From Opitutaceae bacterium (lineage in GTDB: Bacteria; Verrucomicrobiota; Verrucomicrobiia; Opitutales; Opitutaceae): a stretch of DNA of 33,496 nucleotides. Made by a program: the position numbers and the translations under genes. Below are positions 1-8,863 of the stretch, in pieces; position 1 is the first letter of the stretch, and the number at the start of each line of letters is the position of its first letter. The DNA is taken from NCBI GenBank assembly GCA_947474995.1, contig CANJNJ010000048.1:1-33496 (forward strand). The letters run 5' to 3'. The notes beneath the pieces are model-generated. The model did no database searches. It saw only the letters and a list, made by a program, of their open reading frames with translations, and was not told the DNA's origin.

Positions 1-2
1 AT

Positions 3-1334
3 CTCGGGATCTGCTTCATCGAGTATGGGTTTCATCGCTATGTTTTGCACCGCCCCGTGGTACCGTTCCTGAGTCGCTTTTACCGACAACACACCCTCCA
101 CCATTCACTTACCCGGATCGGCCGCCGGTTTACCTCCGCCGGACGCGAAGTGCCGTTCGTGGAAAACATCTATCCCGTCACGACTCCGGAGCAGGGCGAG
201 GCATCCTTCTTTCCTTGGTACACCCTCGCGGTGTTTGCCGCCATCCTCACCCCGTTTCTCGTGGTGGGGCAGTGGCTCGCGCCCTCGTTTCCGTGGTTTT
301 TCGGCGGCTATATGGCGGTGGCCTTTTCGATGGCGCTCTACGAAATCTTTCACGCCATCGAGCACTGGGCGTTCGAACGCTGGGCGCCGCTCATCGAGCA
401 TCCGCACCTGGGCTGGTTCTGGCGCGGCGTGTACAGTTTTCACCTGCGGCATCACGCCGTGATCGATTGCAATGAGGCGATCTCGGGCTTCTTCACCCTG
501 CCCGTGTTCGACTGGGTGTTCGGCACTTTTATCCTGCCGAAATCACTCTACGTCGATGGCACGGAATGGGAGGCCTCCGAGTTCACGCGGCCGCGACCCT
601 ATGCGCTCATCCGCTGGTGCGATGAGAAGGCCGACGCCATCGTCAAGAATCGCCGGGCGCAGGCCTCCAGTTCCCGGCCGGCAGCGACCGCCCCGGCGCC
701 CTACACCCGGGGCGAGCAGATCGCGCAATACTGCACTTTCAGCGCGGGCCTGGCCGCCAGCGTCGGCGCGCTCGTGGTGCTGATTACGCTGGCCGCCACG
801 CGCGGCAACGTCTGGCACGTGGTGAGTTCGGTGGTCTTCGGCGTCACGCTCGTACTGCTCTATCTCGCCTTCATCAATTTCAGCGCCGCGCGCCGCACCC
901 AGTGGCAGCAGGGTTTTCACAAATACAATCACGCGGCCGCGTTTCTGCTGATCGCCGGCACCGCCACGCCATTCCTGCTGGTGAACCTGCGCGGCCCCTG
1001 GGGCTGGAGCCTCTTCGGCGTCGTCTGGGGTATCTGTGGCTTGGGGGCCATCGGCCGGCTCGTCGGCACCGAAAAACTACTCATGGCGTCACGGATCGCG
1101 TATCTCCTGCTCGGCCTCGCCGCCTTGGTGGGGGTGAAACCGCTCGTCGCCACTGTGCCGCAAGGTGCGCTCTGGCTGCTGTTCGCTGGCGGTCTTTGCT
1201 ATGCGTGCGGCACCGTGTTTCACGTCTGGCAGCGGGTGCGCTACCACCAGGTTCTGCGCCATGCCTTCGTCCTCGGCGGCACCGCCTGCCACTTGCTCGC
1301 CGTGCTGATTTTCGTCCTGCCGGGCAAGGTTTGA
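3..1334 (+). CDS. Fatty acid hydroxylase / hemolysin III (PAQR-like) fusion protein, 5'-truncated by window edge
   Basis: The reading frame is open to the first base, so the true start lies outside the window; 443 residues are visible. The N-terminal part (visible residues about 1-200) has the histidine clusters of the membrane di-iron fatty acid hydroxylase/sterol desaturase family: HX4H at 11-16, HX2HH at 30-34, HX3H at 117-121 and HX2HH at 147-151, with hydrophobic segments between. After a Pro/Ala-rich linker (about 205-232), residues 235-443 read as a hemolysin III/PAQR domain with about seven membrane spans, including the family phrases LLIAGTATPFLLV and LRGPWGWSLFGVVWG. Several polar residues usually conserved in hemolysin III look replaced (YH by FS, DH by NH, the first His of HxxxWH by Gln), so the second half may not bind metal. 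Both halves belong to lipid-acting membrane families, so a role in membrane lipid modification is inferred. Family assignments are firm; the substrate is unknown. Confidence 0.85.
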   Translation, partial: LGICFIEYGFHRYVLHRPVVPFLSRFYRQHTLHHSLTRIGRRFTSAGREVPFVENIYPVTTPEQGEASFFPWYTLAVFAAILTPFLVVGQWLAPSFPWFFGGYMAVAFSMALYEIFHAIEHWAFERWAPLIEHPHLGWFWRGVYSFHLRHHAVIDCNEAISGFFTLPVFDWVFGTFILPKSLYVDGTEWEASEFTRPRPYALIRWCDEKADAIVKNRRAQASSSRPAATAPAPYTRGEQIAQYCTFSAGLAASVGALVVLITLAATRGNVWHVVSSVVFGVTLVLLYLAFINFSAARRTQWQQGFHKYNHAAAFLLIAGTATPFLLVNLRGPWGWSLFGVVWGICGLGAIGRLVGTEKLLMASRIAYLLLGLAALVGVKPLVATVPQGALWLLFAGGLCYACGTVFHVWQRVRYHQVLRHAFVLGGTACHLLAVLIFVLPGKV

Positions 1335-1341
1335 TCCGGGT

Positions 1342-1365
1342 GGAGGCCAGCGAGGGCTGGCCTCC
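1342..1365. terminator. Hairpin between convergent genes, probable bidirectional terminator
   Basis: A perfect 10-bp stem (GGAGGCCAGC pairing with GCTGGCCTCC) with a 4-nt GAGG loop fills the 33-bp gap between the stop codons of the hydroxylase fusion (plus) and msrA (minus). There is no strong T tract, so intrinsic termination is likely but not certain. Confidence 0.6.
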
Positions 1366-1367
1366 CG

Positions 1368-1958
1368 TCACTTCTTCTCCGCCTGGAGCTGCTGCTCGAG
1401 CTTCTTGATCTTGGGGGCGATGACAAACGAGCAATAGCCCTGGCCGGGGTTACGCCGGAAATAATCCTGATGATAACCCTCCGCCTCCCAGAATTTCGTG
1501 AGCGGCACGATTTGCGTGACGATGGGATCGCGCAAGACCTTGGCCGCCTCGTCGCGCGACTTGGTCGCCGCTTCCCGCTGGGCCTCGTTGGCGTAAAGAA
1601 TGATTGAGCGGTACTGCGGCCCGTGGTCGTTGCCCTGCCCGTCGATTTGTGTCGGGTTGTGCACGTGCCAGAAATAGTCGAGCAACCGCTCGAGCGAGAC
1701 TTTCGCCGGATCAAAATCGATCTTGATGACCTCAGCATGGCCGGTCGTGTGGGCGCAGATTTGCTCGTAGGTCGGGTTCGGCTCCTTGCCACCGGCGTAG
1801 CCGCTGATCACGGATTTTACGCCGGGCAGGAGTTCATAGGCGGCTTCGGTGCACCAGAAGCAGCCGCCTCCCAGCACGAGCGATTCGGTTTTGGGTTCAG
1901 CAGCGTTCATGGAAAGGATTAGCGCGCTCATCGCGGTTAAAAGGGCGAGCGATTTCAT
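1368..1958 (-). CDS. msrA: Peptide-methionine (S)-S-oxide reductase MsrA, exported form
   Basis: MsrA reduces the S epimer of methionine sulfoxide in proteins back to methionine. The catalytic GCFWC motif is present with nucleophilic Cys33 (counted from the chosen start), followed by family segments GYAGG, HTTGHAEV and YRSIILY; 196 residues is normal for a single-domain MsrA. The ATG at 1958 was preferred to the GTG at 1973 because it opens a clean signal peptide: Lys2, a hydrophobic stretch at about 4-18, and a likely cleavage near Asn-Ala-Ala 18-20. The enzyme therefore probably works in the periplasm and would need an exported thiol reductant. The only other cysteines are Cys36 and one near the C-terminus that could act in resolution. 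Stand-alone gene; no msrB is adjacent. Confidence 0.95.
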   Translation of the reverse strand: MKSLALLTAMSALILSMNAAEPKTESLVLGGGCFWCTEAAYELLPGVKSVISGYAGGKEPNPTYEQICAHTTGHAEVIKIDFDPAKVSLERLLDYFWHVHNPTQIDGQGNDHGPQYRSIILYANEAQREAATKSRDEAAKVLRDPIVTQIVPLTKFWEAEGYHQDYFRRNPGQGYCSFVIAPKIKKLEQQLQAEKK

Positions 1959-1999
1959 GCCAGTGGGATGCACGATGGGGCGAAATATTTCCGGCGCAA

Positions 2000-3700
2000 C
2001 TAGTGCCGCGTAAGTTTCCGGTACTTGATCCGCTGCGGCTGGTCCGCCTCCTTGCCCTTGCGACGGCGAAGGTCGTCCTGGTAGCTGGAAAAATTCCCGT
2101 TGAACCAGTGCACGTAACTGTCTCCCTCGAACGCGAGAATGTGCGTCGCCACGCGATCGAGGAACCAGCGATCGTGCGAGACGACCACCGCGCAGCCGGC
2201 GAAATTCTCCAGGCCTTCCTCGAGGGCGCGAATCGAATTCACGTCGAGATCGTTCGTCGGTTCGTCGAGCAGGATGAGATTCGCCCCGCTCTTGAGCAGG
2301 CGGGCCAAATGCACGCGATTGCGTTCGCCGCCGGAGAGCACGCCGACCTTCTTCGACTGGTCGGCACCGGTGAACCCAAACTGCGCGCAGTAGGCCCGGC
2401 TGTTCACCTCGCGGTTGGAGAGTTTCATGATTTCTTCTCCGCCGCTGATCGCCTGCCAGATCGTCTCGTGGTCGGGCAGCGAGTCGCGGGATTGATCCAC
2501 ATGGGCAATCTTCACCGTCGGGCCCACGCGCAACTCGCCGGCATCCGGCTTCTCGACCGCCGTGATTAACCGGAAGAGCGTGGTCTTGCCCGCGCCATTC
2601 GGCCCGATGACGCCCACGATGCCGCCGGGCGGGAGCGAGAAGTTCACGTTCTCAAAGAGCACGTTCTCGCCATAACTCTTCGTGAGATTCTTCGCCTCGA
2701 CCACCAGCGAACCAAGTCGCGGGCCCGGCGGAATCATGATTTCGAACTCCTTCTCCTGCACCGCGACATTCTGCTTCAGCATGTTTTCGTAGGCGCTGAT
2801 GCGCGCCTGCGACTTGGTGACCCGCGCCTTCGCCGACTGGCGAATCCACTCGAGCTCGCGCGCCATCGCCTTCTGGCGCTTGTCCTCCGTGCGCTTTTCG
2901 ACGGCCGCGCGCGCCTGCTTTTGCTCCAGCCACGAGGAATAGTTCCCCTTCCACGGAATGCCGTGACCGGAGGAGAGCTCGAGGATCCACTGCGCGACAT
3001 TATCGAGGAAATAGCGGTCGTGCGTCACCGCGATGACGGTGCCCTCGTAGCGCGCCAAATGTTGCTCGAGCCAGTTCACGCTCTCGGCATCGAGATGGTT
3101 CGTCGGCTCGTCGAGCAGGAGAATGGCCGGCTTCTGCAACAGCAGCCGGGCCAGCGCCACGCGGCGGCGTTCGCCACCCGAGAGTTTGTCGACGGGTTGA
3201 TCACCCGGCGGGCAGCGCAGCGCATCCATCGCCATTTCCACCTGGGGCGTGACGTCCCACGCCCCCAACGCGTCGATTTTCTCCTGCAGTTTCGACTGCT
3301 TGTCGGCGACGGCGTCCTTTTGCGCGTCCGTGGCGGCGGCGCTAAGCTCGTCCCACGTCGCGTCGTAGGCGGTCGTGAGATCGGTGAGATGCTTCACTCC
3401 CTCCTCGACACAGGCGCGCACGGTGGCGCCCGGGGTGAGGTGCGGCTCCTGCTCGAGCATGCCGACATTGTAACCCGGTTCGAAATGCACGCGGCCGTCG
3501 ATGTCCGTGTCGCGCCCGGCCAGGATGCGCAGCAGCGAGGACTTGCCGGAGCCGTTAAGACCGAGGACGCCGATTTTCGCGCCGTAGTAAAACGACAGCG
3601 AGATGTCGCGGAGGATTTCTTTGCGCTCGATTTTCTTCGAGACGCCAAGCATCGAAAAGATGATGGTGGGAGCTTCGTCGGGTTTGGCCACGCGCGCCAC
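2000..3700 (-). CDS. ettA: Energy-dependent translational throttle protein EttA (ABC-F ATPase)
   Basis: A soluble tandem ABC-F protein of 566 residues; E. coli EttA has about 555. It acts at the ribosomal E site and gates entry into elongation according to ADP/ATP. Two nucleotide-binding domains are visible: Walker A GLNGSGKS with signature LSGGERRR and Walker B LLLDEPTNHLD in the first half, then GPNGAGKT, LSGGERNR and LILLDEPTNDLD in the second, separated by the charged linker typical of ABC-F factors. There are no membrane segments. The N-terminal phrase SLSFYYGAKIGVLGLNGSGK resembles EttA more than Uup or YheS. The start is a GTG; another GTG three codons inside is equally possible. It is separated from msrA by only about 40 bp on the same strand, so co-transcription is possible. 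Confidence 0.95.
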   Translation of the reverse strand: MARVAKPDEAPTIIFSMLGVSKKIERKEILRDISLSFYYGAKIGVLGLNGSGKSSLLRILAGRDTDIDGRVHFEPGYNVGMLEQEPHLTPGATVRACVEEGVKHLTDLTTAYDATWDELSAAATDAQKDAVADKQSKLQEKIDALGAWDVTPQVEMAMDALRCPPGDQPVDKLSGGERRRVALARLLLQKPAILLLDEPTNHLDAESVNWLEQHLARYEGTVIAVTHDRYFLDNVAQWILELSSGHGIPWKGNYSSWLEQKQARAAVEKRTEDKRQKAMARELEWIRQSAKARVTKSQARISAYENMLKQNVAVQEKEFEIMIPPGPRLGSLVVEAKNLTKSYGENVLFENVNFSLPPGGIVGVIGPNGAGKTTLFRLITAVEKPDAGELRVGPTVKIAHVDQSRDSLPDHETIWQAISGGEEIMKLSNREVNSRAYCAQFGFTGADQSKKVGVLSGGERNRVHLARLLKSGANLILLDEPTNDLDVNSIRALEEGLENFAGCAVVVSHDRWFLDRVATHILAFEGDSYVHWFNGNFSSYQDDLRRRKGKEADQPQRIKYRKLTRH

Positions 3701-3790
3701 TCAAGCGGACGGCCTAGCCGCCGCAAGCCTGAGCCGCGTCTCTTCCGGAGGCGTGGACGCCTTCATCGGCGCCATGCGCTGCGCTGAAAC

Positions 3791-6700
3791 TTAGGGGTTC
3801 GGGTTGACCACTATCTGTGCCGTCACGTCCACCCCATTCTGCTGCAGGACCCCTTTGTTGGTTTTGGCCGCAAACAAAGTCCCGCCGGAATCACTTCCGG
3901 CCGTATACTTCAGTTGGGTAAGCCCGGTGACCTTTACCGCCTGATTGTTCGCCTGCGCCAAATCACCCCCGGTTATCCGGGTATCGGACGAGGAACCAAT
4001 CATGAGTACCGGCGTGGCCGCATCGAAGGCCGTGATATTGCCGATGAATACCGGACCTTGGAACTGCACCCCGGGCGCATAGATGCCCGTCAGTCCTTTG
4101 GTCGCGAAGCAGTTCCCGTTGGACGCCCGCAGGCCCCCAAACTTGCCGTTCGTGCTGGAGATCGCGATGAAGGCAAAACTGGCAAATCCGTCGTACGCCG
4201 TCGCGCCATGCCCTTGAAACAGCCCGCTGCCGTTGTTTGTCGGATTGTTCGTGGCGCTGACGGGTTGAAGAATGCTGAACCGGCCCGTCGGGTCGAAGGC
4301 CGTAGCGCGACCTACCGTAAAAATGGAAATATTCGTCGTTTCGTCGGCGCCGGCCACGATGATCCCGGCGTGACCTTTCATGTAGCCGACGGTCGGCTGA
4401 TTGTAATTCAACGGCGCAGCCGGCCCCGAAGGATTGTCCAATACGATGGAGAGTGTGCCCGCCCCCGCCAATTCGACCTGCACGATATCGTCGCTGAGAT
4501 CGATGAAAGAGGTGCGTGTGACTTTCCGGCCTTCGGCCGTGATCGTCGCGGCCACCCCCGTGAGGAGCACCTGGTCGAAGATATTCCCATTGGGATGCGT
4601 GATATTGAAGCCGATCGCATCTCCGGCACCGATCACCTTGCTGGTCGAGCTCACGCCAATAATCGAAGCGGCACTCGTAACGCTCCCTGCGGCGGTAGTA
4701 ACCACGTCCGTATAAAGCCCGGCGTTGGCGGGTTGGACATTCGCGATCGCGAGAACGCCCGTGTTCGCACCAGTAACAGCCGAACCGTTCCAAAACCATT
4801 GCTGACTCAGCGCGGCCGGAGCGTCGACGCTGATGACCACCCGGCTACCACTTGTCACGGTTTGTGACTTCGGCTGGGTCGCGATAACGGGATCCGCGTC
4901 GCCCAATTGCGTCAGCGTGATCGGCTGGCTCGCGATCTCGATGGTCGTCGTCCTCGCGGCGCCCGTGTTTCGGCCAAGACTCGCGGTCACGACGCCGGTA
5001 CCGGAGTTTCTGGGACCAACGGTCACGAATGAATCAGCGGCCGTCGCCGAATAAGCACTTCCCGGTTGGGTAATGACCAAAAAAGAAAGGGTGCTGGCCT
5101 GGGGCGGGACGGTGGTCGCACTTGGGCTGACCAGGTAGGTGGCTTGATTGAGGGCCGGAATGTTATCCTGACCGTCGACAAACAACGTCCCGAGATAGGA
5201 CGCGCTTACGGTATGGAGCGTGACAACGGCACCGCCCAGCCCAGCCGTCGCCGGGAGCTGCACATCCAAGGTGTGCGTCGCGGTCGCGACCACCGGCAGG
5301 GGCCACGATTTCCCGTCGGCGTCGGTGAGCGAAATGGCTGGGCTGACAACCGCGCCGAGATTGAAAGCGTTCAGGCGGATGGTGCTGCCGGGGGCGTAGG
5401 CGGCCAGTTCGCGATAGCCGGTATCCGTGACGAATGCGCGCCGGGAAGATTGGTCGATCGTGTTGTTCGTCACCACCGCATCGGGCGACGCCTCGGTTAC
5501 CAGCGGCTGGAGTTCTTGGTTGCGGTAGGGCGCGTAAGCCAGCGCCAGGTTCGGCGCGTTGTTGGGATTGAAGAGATAGTTGGAATATACCTGTCCGCCA
5601 GACGTGTGGCCGAGCCAGATCGCCGAGCGAGCGGGATCCGCGATGAAATTGGCCGCGATGGTAATATTCTGGTGCGGACTCGTGGTCATGGGCGCGCCCG
5701 TGTCCGCCAGCGCCACGGATTGAATACCGGCCAACTGAATGGTCGTGTGGTAGTCGGGTCCGGTGATGGCCCCGTCGATTACGTTGTTGGTAAGCGTGAG
5801 ATTGGCGCTGGGCGGCACGAGCCAGTCCCCTTTGAATAGCTGGTGCTGGATTTCGATTCCCGCAAATGAGGACCGGCGGATATAATTGCCGGAGAACGTC
5901 GCGTTCATCAGTCCCCAGATGCTAATTCCGCGGGCCCAGCCTTGCTGTTGCACGGTGTTGCGCTCCATGAGCAGACCACCGCCGCGCAAACTCGCGTCGC
6001 CGGCATAGATGTAGGCCCCGGTAAGATTGGCCGGCAAATCGCGATCAAAGTTCAACAGTCGCTGCGGCAGACCGCCAAGGGCGGTGGCAGCGGCCTGCGA
6101 GACCAGCGTCGCGGAGCCAAGGATGGCACCGTCCGAGGGACGTTCGAACACCACGGTTGATCCATTGGGCAAGCCGCCCGCGTTAGTGTTTAAGACCGCC
6201 GTAACGTCGCCTTGCACTTGTACACTGCGGGCACTCGCCACGCTTTGCACCGAGGCAAAGACAAATGAGGCCGGCGAGAACCCGTCGTCACAGGTACGAA
6301 TGCTGCGACACAAGCGGATGGTGTTACTCAAGCCCAGGTTCTGGGGCTGGATTCCATCCGCGACGGTGCTGATTAAACGATCGGTTCCCGGCCGCGGGAT
6401 CACCTCGATCCGTTCCAGCAGCGAAGAAGAGCTGGTGATGAGGCGGACGCCGGAACCGAAGGCATAAATCTTGATATTCCGCAACGTGGAACCCGTGAGT
6501 CCTTGCGCCAGGATGGCATTGCTTCCCCCACGCACCTGGAGCACGGCCACATCGCCCGGTCGGATGGCCGCCAGGGTCGCGGTCGAAATGAGATTCGGGA
6601 CTCCGATCGTCGTCGACGTATCGCTGAACGGCTGCGCCACCGGCATGCGGGTGAATCCGACCCAAGGCTGGCCGTTGCGAAAGACGTAGGCGTAGGTTTC

Positions 6701-7249
6701 CGTCGAACCGTTGGCATTGAGGAGCGCGTTGAGCGCCGTCGGATTCTGCCAGCCGGGTTGGACCGTGAACTGGAGCTGGCGTTGGGCGGCGTTGACTGCG
6801 GTCACCAACACCTGCGTGTAAAGCTGCTGCTGGTAGTCCATCGTGAAATTCTGGAGCGTCAGGTTGGTGCCCACCGTCACGAAGAACCCGCCTTTGTCCG
6901 AGCGGGCGAAATAGAGGTCCGAGCCCTGGAGATCGATGGTCAGCGGCACGCTGGTGGGTCCCGGAAAGAGGGCGTGCCAACTCGGGTTCGTGGCGCTACC
7001 GCTGAGAAAATAATATGATCCGGTATCGGCAATGACCCGGCTGAGCCGGTTTGTCACCGCGTACCTGACGCCGGCTTCCAATAGCGGACCCGCGTCGAGC
7101 GCCGTTTGATTTGGCGTCAGGTTGGCCGGCGCGATATTGAGCCGGACCAAGTCCGTGGAAAGATTCAGCGTCGAGGTCTGGGCGGACAACGTCGCCAAAA
7201 AGGCGAAAAACAGGAACGCGAACCGCGAGGGAAGGTGGAGATGACTCAC
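3791..7249 (-). CDS. Large secreted right-handed beta-helix protein with Ig-like domain
   Basis: A predicted exported protein of about 1,152 residues. The GTG at 7249 was chosen because it gives a compact signal peptide (hydrophobic FAFLFFAFLATL and cleavage after LSA); a GTG at 7294 adds 15 unconvincing residues. Residues about 80-610 contain repeated N-rich turns such as NLTLQNFTMDY, LTNNVIDG, ITIAANFIAD and VVTNNTIDQ, the pattern of a parallel beta-helix of the pectate-lyase type. Residues about 795-870 form an Ig-like domain (ATQPKSQTV, QQWFWNG, NAGLYTDVV). The last 270 residues are a Gly/Asn/Thr-rich module with phrases such as GYMKGHAGIIVAG and LFQGHGATAYDGFASFAF. No catalytic residues can be assigned; carbohydrate binding or cleavage at the surface is plausible for the fold. 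It appears to be a single-gene transcript. Confidence 0.8.
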   Translation of the reverse strand: MSHLHLPSRFAFLFFAFLATLSAQTSTLNLSTDLVRLNIAPANLTPNQTALDAGPLLEAGVRYAVTNRLSRVIADTGSYYFLSGSATNPSWHALFPGPTSVPLTIDLQGSDLYFARSDKGGFFVTVGTNLTLQNFTMDYQQQLYTQVLVTAVNAAQRQLQFTVQPGWQNPTALNALLNANGSTETYAYVFRNGQPWVGFTRMPVAQPFSDTSTTIGVPNLISTATLAAIRPGDVAVLQVRGGSNAILAQGLTGSTLRNIKIYAFGSGVRLITSSSSLLERIEVIPRPGTDRLISTVADGIQPQNLGLSNTIRLCRSIRTCDDGFSPASFVFASVQSVASARSVQVQGDVTAVLNTNAGGLPNGSTVVFERPSDGAILGSATLVSQAAATALGGLPQRLLNFDRDLPANLTGAYIYAGDASLRGGGLLMERNTVQQQGWARGISIWGLMNATFSGNYIRRSSFAGIEIQHQLFKGDWLVPPSANLTLTNNVIDGAITGPDYHTTIQLAGIQSVALADTGAPMTTSPHQNITIAANFIADPARSAIWLGHTSGGQVYSNYLFNPNNAPNLALAYAPYRNQELQPLVTEASPDAVVTNNTIDQSSRRAFVTDTGYRELAAYAPGSTIRLNAFNLGAVVSPAISLTDADGKSWPLPVVATATHTLDVQLPATAGLGGAVVTLHTVSASYLGTLFVDGQDNIPALNQATYLVSPSATTVPPQASTLSFLVITQPGSAYSATAADSFVTVGPRNSGTGVVTASLGRNTGAARTTTIEIASQPITLTQLGDADPVIATQPKSQTVTSGSRVVISVDAPAALSQQWFWNGSAVTGANTGVLAIANVQPANAGLYTDVVTTAAGSVTSAASIIGVSSTSKVIGAGDAIGFNITHPNGNIFDQVLLTGVAATITAEGRKVTRTSFIDLSDDIVQVELAGAGTLSIVLDNPSGPAAPLNYNQPTVGYMKGHAGIIVAGADETTNISIFTVGRATAFDPTGRFSILQPVSATNNPTNNGSGLFQGHGATAYDGFASFAFIAISSTNGKFGGLRASNGNCFATKGLTGIYAPGVQFQGPVFIGNITAFDAATPVLMIGSSSDTRITGGDLAQANNQAVKVTGLTQLKYTAGSDSGGTLFAAKTNKGVLQQNGVDVTAQIVVNPNP

Positions 7250-7381
7250 AAGGTTTTGAGAATCGGGAGACCAGCAGACTGCCCCAAGCCCCACAAACTA
7301 CAACAGCCCCCTTGCAATTTCTGGCCACAGACCGTCACCGCCGGTGGTGAATTCCGGCCGCCCCAAAAGCCAGTAACACCA

Positions 7382-7430
7382 TTCGGGCGGTCCATTTAGG
7401 CCCGAAACTCCGACCCGCCTTTGGCGGGTC
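7382..7430 (-). terminator. Paired hairpins at the 3' end of the DUF1552 gene
   Basis: On the minus strand an 8-bp stem (GACCCGCC/GGCGGGTC, loop of three bases, 7412-7430) overlaps the stop codon of the DUF1552 gene and is followed by a second 7-bp inverted repeat (TTCGGGC/GCCCGAA, 7382-7406). No T run is present, so this is a candidate terminator or mRNA-stabilising structure. The remaining 130 bp up to the beta-helix gene show nothing else convincing. Confidence 0.45.
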
Positions 7431-8781
7431 AGGTCATTTCCAGCCCACGACACGTACCCGTCGCGCTCGAGAATTTGTCCCGACTGATTCCCATCCGCTG
7501 CAGCACGGAGAGATAAACGTTAGTCAGCGGATAGGGCCGCTCGGGATCGAAGGCGAGATGCTGGCCGTGCTTCCAGCCGCCCCCGGCGAGGATAAACGGC
7601 AGATTGTTGCTCAAGTGCGCGTTGGCGTCCGACAGATTGGTGCCCCACAGGACATTCGTGCGGTCGAGCAGTGTTTCGCCCTCTTCGGCGGCGCCCTTCA
7701 AACCGGCCAGGAGGTTGTTGAAGGCCTTGAAGTGTTCGCGGTCGAGCGCATGCAGTTGCGCGATCTTCTCCGGCATCTTGCCGTGGTGCGACAGCCCATG
7801 GTATCCCTCCGTGATCGGCACGTCGAACTGGCCCGAGATCGCCGGACTATCGGCCGCATCGATAAATAGGGTAATCGCCCGCGTGGAGTCGGTCTGGAGC
7901 ACCAGCGTGGCGATATCGTACATCACCTTGATCTTCTCGAAGAGCTGGGCGGGATTTTGCGGGTCCACCGGTTCGGCCCGTTTGACCACCGGCTTCGGTT
8001 TGCGCTCCCAGCCCTCGGACGCCTTCAGGCGGCCCTCGAGCGTGCGCACGCTGGTCAGAAATTGATCCATGCGCTCCCGGTCGGGCGCCCCAAGGTTGCG
8101 CTCCAGCGCCTTCAGCTGATGGCCTAGTTTGTCGAGAATACTGCGGCCATTCTCGAGCTCCATCACCTTCTCCTCCACTTCGGCCGGGGAACCTTGCACG
8201 AAGAGCTGGCGGAAGACTTCCGCCGCCTTGTCTTCCGGCGGGATGGCCACGCCCGTGCCGGTAAACGACAGGCTCCAGGAACGCGTGTTGACGGCGAGCG
8301 ATAGGGACGGAAACCGGGTGAGCGTGCCCATGTTATCCGCGACGACTTGATCGAGGGAGATGGTATTGCGGAAACCGCTGCTCGCCGGATTCGGCGCACC
8401 CGTGAGCCAGGCCACCTGGGTGGGATGGCTGCCCTGCACCGCCGGCAAATGGACACCCGAAAACACCGTGAAGTCGTGGCGGTGCTGCTTAATCAGCTCG
8501 AGGTATTCGGAAGGCTGGTAGTCACGACCCGTGCCCGTCGGGAAATAATTTGAGACGAGGTAGCCGAGGTTATTGATGATCCCGAGCATCCGGCGCGGCT
8601 TGGCCGCCGGGTCCAGCGGCGACGACGACGCCTGACCTCGCGCCCCACGCGGGCTCATGACCTCGAGCATCGGCAGCGAGAGGGCCACGCCCGCGACGCG
8701 CAGGAAATGGCGGCGGCCCATCGGCACCCGGGTGGAGATATACGGGGCCTGGGTAAATTGGGCGGGGAATTTAATTTTCAT
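7429..8781 (-). CDS. DUF1552 family protein with Tat signal
   Basis: About 450 residues. The ATG at 8781 was chosen over one 24 bp upstream because it starts a short basic leader before the twin-arginine motif GRRHFLRVAGVALSLPMLEV, a typical Tat signal for DUF1552 proteins. Family-like phrases include LGYLVSNYFPTG near residue 75, WLTGAPNPASSGFRN, SLDQVVADNMG, and the C-terminal HAHLSNNLPFILAGGG type block (here DANAHLSNNLPFILAG). The function of DUF1552 is not established; it is usually encoded beside DUF1592/1588/1587 cytochrome-c-like proteins in Planctomycetes, Verrucomicrobia and Myxobacteria. Here it follows such a gene on the same strand after about 80 bp, so the two are probably one operon acting in the periplasm. 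Tat export suggests it folds, perhaps around a cofactor, before transport. Confidence 0.9.
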   Translation of the reverse strand: MKIKFPAQFTQAPYISTRVPMGRRHFLRVAGVALSLPMLEVMSPRGARGQASSSPLDPAAKPRRMLGIINNLGYLVSNYFPTGTGRDYQPSEYLELIKQHRHDFTVFSGVHLPAVQGSHPTQVAWLTGAPNPASSGFRNTISLDQVVADNMGTLTRFPSLSLAVNTRSWSLSFTGTGVAIPPEDKAAEVFRQLFVQGSPAEVEEKVMELENGRSILDKLGHQLKALERNLGAPDRERMDQFLTSVRTLEGRLKASEGWERKPKPVVKRAEPVDPQNPAQLFEKIKVMYDIATLVLQTDSTRAITLFIDAADSPAISGQFDVPITEGYHGLSHHGKMPEKIAQLHALDREHFKAFNNLLAGLKGAAEEGETLLDRTNVLWGTNLSDANAHLSNNLPFILAGGGWKHGQHLAFDPERPYPLTNVYLSVLQRMGISRDKFSSATGTCRGLEMT

Positions 8782-8863
8782 TTGTAAGGTGCTTTGGCCG
8801 GTCATTCGGAGCGCCAGCGAAGCATGACAGGCGGAAGGGCATGGAGGGGTTGGTTTCGCGCGA

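Noticed and set aside
2921-3787. A 288-codon open frame antisense to ettA
   Set aside because: No motifs; it fully overlaps the conserved ABC-F gene.
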